Below, piece by piece: positions 23,740 through 34,611 of a DNA stretch of 64,000 nt (position 1 is its first letter; the number at the start of each line of letters is the position of its first letter). The notes under the pieces are model-generated. The model did not search any database, was not told the DNA's origin, and worked only from the letters and a program-made list of their open reading frames with translations. The position numbers and the translations under genes were made by a program. The stretch comes from Flammula alnicola (Eukaryota; Basidiomycota; Agaricomycetes; Agaricales; Strophariaceae). Where the stretch lies: NCBI GenBank assembly GCA_015499995.1, contig JADNRV010000133.1:88978-152977 (forward strand), written 5' to 3'.

Positions 23740-25400
23740 TGGCTGAAGCTCGTGGCATTCTCTTGAAAATGGATTCGGAAAATTTTCATGTCTATCAAGA
23801 GTGGTCTTCTCCTAATGCCCATAACGATTCCCCCAGGTCCAAAGCAGATTCGGAACGGCAGGGATTTAAGTTTAAATCCAGTGCTTGACCGTCAGACCGG
23901 GTTCGCAGACCCTTAGGGCTTTGCTTCTCGATGAAGCGAAGGCAGAAGAATTCTTAGCCCAAGGAGACGATGACAAGCCACCGCGAACGATTCGCGCCAA
24001 TCTTTACGGCCAAAATGCACTCAAGCTACTCCGTGCAAAGTCGTTCAAAGAAGAAAGGATCTGTCTATCCTGGCCGCGTCAACTTTGGTTCGAAATCCGC
24101 TTCCCGTGCCAGAGGTTCGCCCCTGGATGTATGCAGTTCTAGATATTTTGGCAGTTCAATCTCCTCCAAATAGACAGATGGGAATCTCTGCCTCCATCGA
24201 AGGATCTACCTCCACGACGAATATCGAGCGATACCTCACTTTCAAATTATACCTCTGCGTTCACGACCACAAAGCATATCATTTCACTGGTTCTCCAACT
24301 ATCCATTTCTTCGACCTAGTAAATCTTCGATGGTCATCCATTATTACGTCTTTTCAATCGGACGAGGTCGTGAAAGGATCCTGGCCTTACCTTGACTATA
24401 GAGTTACGAAATGCGCGATGAGCTGTGTCGAGGGGCGTATTTACGTCTTTCGTGGGTTTCAGCCCTCTGCTCCCCTCGGGTGCCACCTGTTGTTGGAATT
24501 AGACATCGCAGAAAAGCAGTGGCGAGGGCTGAGTGGTACACCGTGGGACTTCAATAACTTCGCTCCCGGAATGTGCACTCAGTCGCGACAGAAAGATCAT
24601 TTTCATCACGTATGGCAACGTAACGCCAGACCGCCTTTCAGCTGGAATTCATCAACATTATTATGCTTATGACGACCTATGGAGCTGGGATACCGCGGAG
24701 GAGACATGGATACGAGAGGAAATCATTGTGAAGCCCGAACAGAAGGATTCAGCCACACCGCTCCCAGTTTCGTTGAGGAGAGACGCTTGAGAGGCGCCAG
24801 ATTCCATTTTCATACTTCGCAGACACATTCATTTGTGACACCAATTCTCCGCGCCTGACGTCCACACTACATTGACAGGCGACAGAAATCCCAGTGATTA
24901 CCACCTGAATTGGAAACAAGTTCTAACCCGCGGATTCTCTACTTATCGTGCAGCGGCGCACCTCGTCGTTGATCCCGCCTCGCATAAAACATACCTCTTC
25001 TCTGGTTTCTTAAATCTTTGAGAGAGAGTTTCTTCCGAGCGGGATCAAGAATTCTGTTCGCAGTTTTGCTGATATCTGGGGGCTGCGGCTTCATCTTCCT
25101 GTAGGTAACTTTGAGGGTGTCAATAGATGATTCAGAGAACGGGGAACGTGGGTCCTTGGCAGTGATGCGGTTCGGTAGGCTCATGGAGGAACTGTGATGG
25201 TAAGTGTTAAAGTACTTGTCAGGGCCTTTCTCCTTCTCTTTAGAAAAAGGACGCTGATCTTGAGACAACTAGGTGCATGCGGTGGACGGGGTTTCTTCTG
25301 CGATCTTGAATGCCTTGAAGGGTGGATGGAAAGAGCACAAATCAATCCACGGGTGTCGCAAGTCTTCGTAGATGGGAGGGCCCTCTCTTCATCGCGTTGA
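23740..25400 (+). pseudogene. Kelch-repeat/MYND-finger protein gene, broken
   Basis: Recognisable pieces lie in order on the plus strand but in changing frames. They are a start at 23740 (MAEARGILLKMDSENFHVYQ) and kelch-like blades at 24240-24560 (YHFTGSPTIHFFDLVNLRW, CVEGRIYVFRGF). A frame jump near 24560 leads into RKIIFITYGNV and YAYDDLWSWDTAEETW. Then come HLVVDPASHKTYLFSGF and, after another jump, RSFADIWGLRLHLP, with stops between. The end (CGGRGFFCDLECLEGWMER) is a MYND-like zinc finger. Agaricomycetes have many intact kelch proteins ending in such a finger. At least three frame changes and internal stops indicate a decayed copy. Confidence 0.7.
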
Positions 25401-26108
25401 GTGGCTTTATCCGAGTCGGCGCCCATATCATAGTATCATAAGTCGGAGTATGTACAGCACGTATAATTTTAACCTTGTCGTATATTAATAATTGACTGCG
25501 TGTGGGTTTCCAAGCATATGACCCAACTAAAGGGGTCAAGTGGTCAACCGGAATAGGAACTTCTTCCTCCGAATGTCGAAGACATACTCTCACGTTCCAC
25601 TGCGCTTGAGAATTGCGCGTTCTGTTCAGAAGCACTGCTCGACAAAAGATAAGTATACTGGTATACCCAAACAATACGCCGTCTCAACGCTAGACCCCTA
25701 CGATCCGGAGGTATCAGACATTTTCTGTAACGTCGGACCGCCGAAGTCGATGAAATACATGGCAAATTTTGCTCTTCAAGTTAGCGCCCAGAGGTTCTAA
25801 TTTTCTGACCATCTTGAAGGCGGGACCCAGTTCAGATACGCGGATCCGTTGACGTCGGCTTTGGCATATTTGACAGGATGAAACTAGTATCCACCCGCGC
25901 AGACGGCGGCTGAGGCCGCTATGTATGTGGGCTGTGTATGGAGACGTCGTCACGCCCTTCTCAGGGACCAGCATGTGGGAAGAGATAGGGCTGGTTTATT
26001 TTGAGGCGCCGCACCCTGCCTTGGTCTAAGCACCAAGCTCAAGGAGCAGCTTGGCCGTCCCTCAAATTTCGCAATTCCCTCCCAAGTCCCCTTTTATTCT
26101 TTCATACC
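25401..26108. other. Intergenic, no gene recognised
   Basis: Short frames only. The right part should carry the promoter of the downstream kinase gene. Confidence 0.45.
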
Positions 26109-27618
26109 ATGGACTCCAACCTTTATCTTCGGGATGAAGCTGAAGAGGATGGAAATGAGGGATACCTCCTCCCTCTCCTCCCGTTCCATCAAATATTACG
26201 CCGGTCAAGGACGATAATGGATTTGCGAGAACCTAACGATACAGTGGATGGGATAGTAAGCCCCTATTACTCAGGCGTTTTCCACTCGCAGGTAGCGCCC
26301 AGGCGCTCTGCTCCCCAAATGCGGCTCCAGGTATCGATTCCAGCTTCAGCTACGGCTAATACTGAAGAAGAGATCACACCCCAATCCGACTCCCCTGAAA
26401 CACCGGCGTCGGTCACCTCTCCCATTGCTGGAGTTGTAGACCTGACCAGAAGTGTGACCACAACATCTCGTTATGCCGTAGCGCAAGGTGGATTATCGGA
26501 TATCTATATGGGAGAGTGGCATCGCGCAGTCGATGATGCCGGAGCAGTGGAGAAGATCACAGTAAGTGAACCACCTTACCGTACATTCGTTAACTCATCC
26601 GTTATATTCGTGTTCAATCTAAAGGTGGCTATCAAGCTACTTCGTGTCTTAGCGTCGAAAGACCAGGACGGGGTTCGTGCACGACAAGTAAATTTCATTT
26701 TATTTATTTAATGAACGTCGAATGCCTTTTACTGACCTCTACGATAGAAATTAAATCGCGAGGTATACGTATGGCATCGCCTCGAGCACCCGAACGTGGT
26801 CAAACTCTTTGGTACTTCCTACCACATGGCAGGCAGACCAGCGATGGTGATGCAATGGTACCATAATGGAAGTGCAGCGGAATATCTAGCGCACAAGAAC
26901 CAAAATGCCGACAGACTTCAGCTGGTAAGGCAGTTAATGTTATCGTCGAGTATTTATCTGACTTGAATATTCTTCAGATTCTTGACATTGCTCTTGGGCT
27001 GGAGTATTTACATACGCATAAGCCCCCCATCGTTCACGCCGATCTGAAAGGGGTACGAATAAATTCTCTCTATTGATTCATGGTCACGGCTAAACTCAAA
27101 GCAGAATAACGTGCTCATCACCGATGATGGTCGGGCTGCCCTTTGCGATTTTGGGCTTTCTCAGGTTGTGGAAGATCTGGGACGGCCAGCGGGATTAACC
27201 CTCTCTGATCCAAATGTGGGTCCATTGAGATGGCAAGCGCCCGAGCTCTCGAACGATGATGAACCCGCCACGCTCAGCTCTGATGTGTGGTCCTTCGGCT
27301 GTACCGCATTTGAGGTGAGTTCTTTCAAAGTGCAACCCACGCGAATATCCCCATACTTATCTCCGTTATTTATGGAAGCTTCTCACGAGCCGTATCCCAT
27401 ATCCACATCTTACTCGGGACGCCCAGGTCTTGAAGGATATGCATAACGGCAAACAACCATCAGGTACTGCAGATGTGGCTTTGCTCATGTTCGATTCCAG
27501 AGCTCGGGCTCTCCTGAACTCCTGCTGGCACTTTACTCCTGCCAAGCGCCCACATATGACACAAGTACGGACCCAGCTAGAGGCGATTTGCGTCTCAAGA
27601 GCAAATCAACCGCAATGA
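26109..27618 (+). CDS. Serine/threonine (TKL-type) protein kinase
   Basis: Six exons, all in phase 0 (26109-26561, 26625-26687, 26748-26924, 26978-27052, 27105-27314, 27379-27618), give 405 residues. An N-terminal 130-residue low-complexity region precedes the kinase domain. Seen are a glycine-loop variant GGLSDIYMGEW, VAIKLL with the catalytic Lys at the second exon start, EHPNVVKLFG, VHADLKGNNVLI (HRD written as HAD), CDFGLS, the APE motif in RWQAPELS, and SSDVWSFGCTAFE. HAD for HRD occurs in many active tyrosine-kinase-like fungal kinases. The domain looks complete and catalytic. Its substrate is unknown. Confidence 0.88.
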
Positions 27619-27935
27619 TTGGATATTTCGCCTTCCTTTACGACCCGTTATGACTATATGATACAACACGGACTACTCCCAGCGGCTTGACTCGACGGCA
27701 TAAGTCTATAATTTAACGGTATTTCAGACATTTTAATCCTCCGTAATCCTTGACGGAACTTTTGGCTTCGAGAGGGCCTTTTCAGATGGCCATTTATTCC
27801 TTCGTTTTTTTTGTAACACGCCGCCTAGCTTTCGATTGCAACGCCTAACACACCATATCGCACATAACGTCGTAGTTGTTAAGCACAGTACAGTAGATGA
27901 ATGAAAGAAAATATTTGAATGTATCACGAAGTCGA
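27619..27935. other. Intergenic between convergent 3' ends
   Basis: Holds the 3' ends of the kinase and monooxygenase genes. No coding signal. Confidence 0.5.
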
Positions 27936-30398
27936 TTACCAGTAGTCATTGTAGACAAGATCTTGTACCCAGGGTTCGGATCCATCTATGGTCAAATTCT
28001 GTGCAATGTGTCCCAGGACTTGGTTTTCGATGCCAAGGGTAGAGAGGGACTTGCTGTCGACAGAGTTAACGAAGAAGGAGGCAGTGCCGAAACGGGCCTG
28101 GGCCCACAAGGCGCTGATCTGCGCTTGACTGATCCAAGTGTTAGCAACGCCTCAGCGAGACAGATATCATAGGATTTAAGCTTACTCTTTCGAGAGGCCA
28201 TCAATCTAATGGAGGAAGAAGAGGTTCAGAAAGGAAGGCATAAATCGAAGTTATCCGAATATACCTGTTTGCCTCCATACTTTACTGCCGCATCATTCAA
28301 CCACCCTTGGAAGAATCGAAGATTCTCTACACATACACGTATATATTTAGCGCGATAATTTCTCGGAGTTGAAAACTACTCACCGTGAGTCTTGATGGCG
28401 CCTAGCCATTGGAAATGTCTACCGTACCCCTTGCGTTCTTTGTATAGCTTGTAATAACGGCGCCAGAGCTCCTGGGTGGAAGGGAAATCAGCCGTGCCGG
28501 ACCAGATTTTGGCGATGGCCAACGAAATAAATTCGCTGTAGGTGAACGATTGCATGCCAAAATTAGCTACGGTCGGCCGAAGGTCAGTAAATGGTAAACG
28601 AGACAACCGGAGAGCACGTACCGTTGATGAAGGTCAGAGTGGGATCTGGGATATAGAAGGCATCTAGGTAAAGTGAACGCAGGTGAGTTCCGTCGGTAAC
28701 GATTGGCTGGATGCCGTCTGCAGGTGCTGTGTCGTTGGCTCCCAGCGACGAGTTGTGGTACTGCGGCAAGAATGGGTACGTATATCTGAATCCTGTAGCA
28801 AAAAGGATGCGATCTATTCCACTTATAATCTATGATGCGAGAAATGTCAATTGGCATGGAGAATGATGGATATTAGGCTCGACGTACAGTACCGTTGACA
28901 AGCTCAACGCGCCCTTGGTTGAACTCTGAGCTGATAGGAAGGAATCGCTTGATTTCGGGGACGACGGTAACATTCTTAGGAATTCGGTTCAAGAAGTCAG
29001 CCTGAGGACGCTGGGGGATAGGAGCTATGAAGCATGTTCAGTTAGTATCCAATGGGGGTAGCGTTGCCGGGCTTACATCTGTCTGGCTAAGGAATTCAAG
29101 CATGCTCAGCCTGGATGCCTTTTGAAGATCTCGCGGAAGTACTCACTCTGATAGATTGATAGACTTTCTTAACGTGCTTGTTAATATCCCGGGATATCTC
29201 ACCCCCACTCGTCTATGACAATCGTTAGGTATATGACTAAAACTCGCGAACTAGGACGCACAGCTGCCCCGATAATCAGTATCGTTTGGTTTGCGAAGAT
29301 TTCTGGGCGACGGTATTGGCGAGAATGAATGATGTGACCCGGGAATCGGTCCGCCCATTCTTTCAACCCATCAATGTTGGGAATGTAAGGAGCATTGTAA
29401 CGGCCAGTCGCGACGATAACAGCATCGAAATCCTTGACGAATAATTATTAAGCAACTGAGCTATCATTGAGCTGAATCGCCGAGTTGAGCGACGTACCTC
29501 TTTCGTCCACGTTGCCCTCAAGGTATTGCGACCAGTGCTGGCCAAGTTTTTCAGAGTGAGAGTCCAACCATTTTCATCGCCATCTTTGTCGAACCGTTTC
29601 TGAGCCAGCTCAACACGTGTGTTGTACGATACGTTGGGGTTGTTGTCGTTACTATTGACGCCATGGTAGGAGGCGAACGCACGTATGTAACCCTGCAACC
29701 TGCGATTGGGAAGTGCTGGCCGGACGTTAAAGGCGGAGGGACAAGGAGCGTGATAGATGCTTACCCCACGGAGTACCTACAGGCCATGGAATCTGCCTAA
29801 TTTGCTGAATAGGCTGTGAGGTGGAGCAGAAATGAGAAAAGTCCAAGAGTTTATGGAATAATTACATTACCTACCGCTGGTGCATTGGAGGTCAAAGAAT
29901 CCCAGATCGGCTTGGGAGCACGATGGGCCCTTTGGCGATAATCAATTTCCGCTGCGCCGTGGTATTCCTCTACGTATGGGAACCTGACGTCTTTAGGAGG
30001 CAGAGAAGGAGTGTAGTCGCCAACTGCAATGTCGGGGCTGGGAATTGATGTATCAACGGGAATTTCGTCAGAGTAGTGCCAATTGCCACCGGGTACATTG
30101 TCGCGCTCGTAAACATGAGCATCGAAGCCTGCTTCAGTCAACTCGCGATAGGCAATTAACCCCCTATATGCAAACCACGGGTCAGCAACCGTAAAGAAGA
30201 ACGCTGTCGGAACTGATGATAATCTACTTACCCAACACCAGCTCCAATGATGGCGACTCTGCGAATCGGCCTTTTGAACTGGTAATAGTCAGGAGATCCC
30301 CCATTGTCCAAGGATTCATACGCAAGGGGTGTCTGGTCTGAAAAGCCGGCGAGAACTGGCGTAATGACGAGGAAAAGGAGGCTGGAAACTTTCATCAT
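27936..30398 (-). CDS. Secreted or luminal FAD-dependent monooxygenase (FMO-like), 13 exons
   Basis: Minus-strand exons are 30398-30232, 30163-29875, 29804-29765, 29715-29498, 29432-29262, 29212-29147, 29086-29077, 29024-28888, 28829-28622, 28566-28384, 28326-28265, 28205-28186 and 28128-27936. They total 587 residues with one frame throughout. The N-terminus MMKVSSLLFLVITPVLAGF is a signal peptide. The FAD Rossmann motif GAGVGG follows RVAIIGA; ERDNVPGGNWHYSD and VIVATGRYNAPYIPNIDG are typical of FMO-like enzymes. The second nucleotide-binding site reads LIIGAATSGGEISRD, lacking one usual glycine. FATGFRYTYPFLP is the conserved late motif. FMOs use NADPH and O2 to oxygenate N, S or carbonyl groups. 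Two exons are only 10 and 20 nt long. Confidence 0.9.
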
Positions 30399-31175
30399 CG
30401 AAGGTCAACGCAACAAGGTGGGGTGGATGGACGATGCTCAGACGGTTGAAATAAGATACGAGTCCTCAGAAGCTTTATAACAAAGCTTATCGGAAGACTA
30501 CCCAGATACGATGCGATGTTGCGCACTTTGCGAGGAATATGGCGCAAGACATTGACGCCTCAGCATCGTCGACAAATATAGTTCGACGGTTGTGGCTTGA
30601 GTTCGTTTTCAATGTTTTGATCAAAAATCCCACGACTGCCAACTTCATAGCAGCTATGGCCCCAGAAAGTACTTCGCGGCATTCGAAATGTGCTCACCCC
30701 ATCAATTATGGCACAATCCTGGATAGCTTTCCGGATTTCGACTGCAGCAAGAAAGTCTTGATATGACACAATAACAGACAATGCGCTAGACGACATGACC
30801 GAGCGAATGTACCAATGCCATCGGCAGAACAGTCGGCATCGGGCGTGAAAAGACAAGAGATTGATAGACAAGTCTATGGAAATATGTACAAGTCGCGTTG
30901 AAGGAATCCATACATGTACCGGGTTTGAAACCATAAAAAGTACAGAGATCAAGGGATACGGATGAAAATGCGCACAACCAAGGTGAAAAGTAGTCAGTGT
31001 GACTGTACACTTTACAAAGGAACGAGTCAGGAAAGAAGAGGCGATAGCGCCAATATGTATATCAGATGGGAAGGCACAGTACACAGGAGGCGTTCGCCGA
31101 CTTCGACCCCCCCCCCCCCCCCCCCCGCGACGTCCAAAGAGGGACAGACATATTCACAATCGATCAGCAACTACG
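30399..31175. other. Intergenic, with a poly-C tract
   Basis: Lies between the monooxygenase start and the ATG4 stop. A run of 20 C occurs at 31107-31126; no gene is recognised. Confidence 0.5.
31107..31126. repeat. Homopolymer tract of 20 C
   Basis: Twenty consecutive C on the plus strand, about 50 nt beyond the ATG4 stop codon. On the ATG4 transcript it would read as a G20 run in the 3' UTR. Its length may vary between assemblies. Confidence 0.9.
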
Positions 31176-34100
31176 TCAATCATCAGTCAGAATGCCTTTC
31201 ACACCACCGCTCTGGGTCCTCCCTCCATCTCTTGCACGAGCAGTGTGCATGCGCTTCCCACCCGGTCCTTTAGTCGAAGAATTTCGCGTCCGTTCAGGGG
31301 GGGATGACGATGGGTCATCAGCAGGAGTAACTGGGAAAGGATAGTGCTCTTGCTGTTGGGGCTGAGCAGGAAGCCTGACGGAAGGAACCGGAACCGGGAT
31401 CTGCTTCTTGCTCTTCTTCGACTTCCCAGTGCCGTTACCAGCGTGTTTTGATGAAGATGACGACGATTTACTCTTGGCCAAAGGCGGCACGTTGGAAGAG
31501 GAAGGAGGTGACGGCGAGGAATCCTTCGCTGGAACATGTAGGGGTTGTTGGAATTGAGGAGGTCCGGTGGGTGTAGGCACAGAAGGGTCGACCCAGTCGT
31601 CCTCGATATCATCGTCACCGAATCCCTCGCTATCCTCTGGATTGAAATCGAGCTCTTTGTCTTCATCGTCGTCGCTGCCGCCTTTGGCACGCAAGGGCTC
31701 CACGATATCGAATCTTGAGTTCGGCCCAGGTGTTACGGGATCAACAGAATCCTCCTCAGTATCGATCTCCTCGCTCTTGCTTCGGTCGTGCCTCTGGCGG
31801 TTGCTAGTAGCACTAGCACTCGAAGGCGACGCAGAGCGAGACCTTGTGTCGAAGAACTGGTCTCCATCACCGTCTCCTTCGACTTCTACGCCCTCTTCGT
31901 CCAAGTCCATATCATCCGGCTCTGAAATTGACTCGAGGCCCATATTGTCGTCCGAGTCGGAAGGCCACGTCGGCTGTTCCTCTTGAATAGAAAATATCGT
32001 CTTAGGAAGCTGTAACACAACACTTAGCTTAGATGAATAAAAATTTCGGAAATCTGAATTGCTTACGTCGCTGACCCTCTTCCTAAAGTCCCACCAGTCC
32101 GCCTCATCCCGACACAAGAATCCAATGAGCATACTGGGGTCCAAGCCGCTCATGGGCATCTTGCGCACCCGCTCGCAGTGGAAAGTCTTGAGGTCCGCCG
32201 CACTATACGCTGTACAATAGTGCTGCTGCACCGGATCAAGTCCTCCGTTATTGCTGCCGCCGATATTGTCGCTACCTGCTCCAAACGTCATCAGCTCGCG
32301 ATGGTCCATCTCAGACGAAGACAGGCCAGGAGATCCAGGCTGGCTGCCAGAAGCAGAACGCCACCGACCATGATGCTGTCTGTGCTGTCCATGCTGCTGA
32401 TAGGAAGGTGGCGGTGATCGTGAATCCGTGTAATTGGAGGATGAATCCGCTGAAGAGTTCGAGAACTGGTGTTGGAGCGGAGATGGAGATATAGGGGCAT
32501 GGTAGGAGAAGTTGGAGGATCCTGTCTTGATAGATGAAGGCGATGTCGGCGCGCGATTGTTGAGGTTGTGTTGGGTATTAGGAGTTGAGGCTCTAGGTGG
32601 CTGTTGTCTGGATCGATGCACATCCCGATCCGATTCAGGAGTAGGCTCGCGGTCGCGGTTATCGGAATCTTCGGATCCAGGAGGAGGATGGAGAGGAATC
32701 GCTGGTCGTGGATTGTGAGGGTCAAGATAGAAGAGATTGTCGGCTTGTGAACCGAGGAAATAATATGATGAACTAGGACGGCCGCCTGCAATGCCAACGG
32801 ACTGAGGGAATGTATACAGAAGCTGAAAATTTCGTGTGACGTAAGCAACGAGGATTACGTCGTCCGGGTGTATACCACTTCACCTTGATGGTATCATAAT
32901 AAATAGGATTGACTCCTTCGATTCCTAACCGAATTCCTAACAGGAGAAGGACGGGTCGATCACCCCATGTCGTTGTATGTCGACGACGAGGGGAACGACT
33001 TCCATCTCCATGCGAAGCTGCATAAACCTGAGTCTGATATAAGGTGCTGTCTGTCGCAACAGATACAGCAAGACCACAATCAGGAAACGAATGGACAAGT
33101 GTTCTGATATGGCGAGAAATTTTAGATGAATGAGAGTAGCAATACAATAATACGGATAGAACGTACTTGATCGCGCCGGCAGCCACGCTAGGTCCAAACC
33201 ACTGTCCCACGTCGGTTCCTAATTCCTTCCCAGCCAAAGCCATGCGATGAACGCTAAACGGTGCCTCTGGAGCAGGCGTATCGAGGAACCATGTGAGTAT
33301 CTGCACGTATGTGGCATAATCTGCAGTTTGAACTGGATAAGGAGGTCGTCGCCAATCTAATAATAAAGAAAGCAAAATGGCGTCAGGTCACAAGAAAAAA
33401 ACTAGTAGTAGAAAGGGGCGTTAGCTACCTCGGCCAAGGTGCATCGTAATAAGGGCATTGGCAAGCAAGCTCTGCCCGGTTCGCAGCATGCAGCCCCATC
33501 CAGAATCACTCGACCACGTCTTCTCGCCACCCCAGTTCCATGGACGCGGTCGGACAGTGGTCGGACTGTTTGCAACCATGACGTCCAAGTTTTCTCCACA
33601 GAGATCAGCCAATCGCCCGTCTCGGATGGGCGTAGGGAAATGTGATCGATAAGTGAGCCAGATGCGCGATGTGAAGTCGATATAAAAAACTGGAGGCCAG
33701 TTGGCCGCAGGGTGTGGGTGTTTTGAGCTTGACTGTGATTGTGAAAGGGAGGCTTCGCTGTTGAAGGCCACGGAGGACGTGGAGGAGCGAAGTGAGGGCG
33801 GCGAGACAGAACCGTGGCGACCTCCTGTGGCGCTGGGAACAACGTCAGGAAGCGACGGAAGTGGAGGCTCATAGCCTGGATGCTGTACTCCTAAGAGCCA
33901 AATGGGATCTGTACACTTGTCAGGCGTCGCGTCGCTATCAAGTAGATATCGCATCGCTTTGCCGAGGTGGTCCTTCCCATGCTTGGCGACATTCAGAAGG
34001 GCAGAAGGGCCTTTGCCCTTAGGAGAAGATTGTTGCGCCAGTATGCTGGGTAACGAGAGGTCGGTCGAGGAGGTGCTAAATGTGTGCGAAAACCAACCGG

Positions 34101-34611
34101 AAAGTCGGGTGGGAAGATCGCCAATGCGTGACGTAGACGAGGCAGACGAGTAGAGCGTAGGAATGTGGTGAGATTCTGGGGCAGAACTGGCCGGTCGTTC
34201 GGAGCGGGTACGGGGTCTGGGTATAGTGACTGGCTCCACGATTACAGGGGGTTCATCCATCTCCATAGATGAGTTTCCATTGGTCAGAGAGGCAGCGTTA
34301 TCGGGTAGTGGCGGGGTACTGGTGGACTTTCTGGCCTTTTCGTCCTTGTTTATTGAGAGAAATTTGCTTGTTTTCCTTGGTTTGGCGATTGTTACGGTCT
34401 GAGGATAGGATTCAGGAGAAGCGGAGGCAGAACTGCTGCTTGCGATGCTACTGGTGCTTGGACTACCGCCAGGACCAGGGTCGGTTACTGACTTTGATCT
34501 GTCGCGATTGCCTTGCTTCTGGAGAAATCTAGGCAGCTTCGATGGCGCATGACTCAGTGGTGGAGTAGACGGAGACGGAGACGGGGTGTGTCGTGAGTTC
34601 TTGTTGGACAT
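31176..34611 (-). CDS. ATG4: Autophagy cysteine protease ATG4
   Basis: Five exons (34611-33429, 33356-33167, 33103-32884, 32822-32067, 32009-31176) give 1,060 residues. Atg4 cleaves the C-terminus of Atg8 and later releases it from phosphatidylethanolamine. The catalytic Cys is in [34 protein letters not shown] follows, and the Asp-His pair is in [11 protein letters not shown]. The start at [18 protein letters not shown] was chosen because the upstream in-frame Met lies within what looks like a 5' UTR intron. The protein is over twice the length of yeast Atg4. The excess is a Ser/Pro-rich N-terminus, an insert after DPH, and an acidic then basic C-terminal tail. Long ATG4 proteins are usual in Agaricomycetes. 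Confidence 0.93.

Noticed and set aside
31567..31986. 139-codon Ser-rich plus-strand frame
   Set aside because: Antisense of the acidic ATG4 tail (GAN codons read as serine-rich on the other strand).
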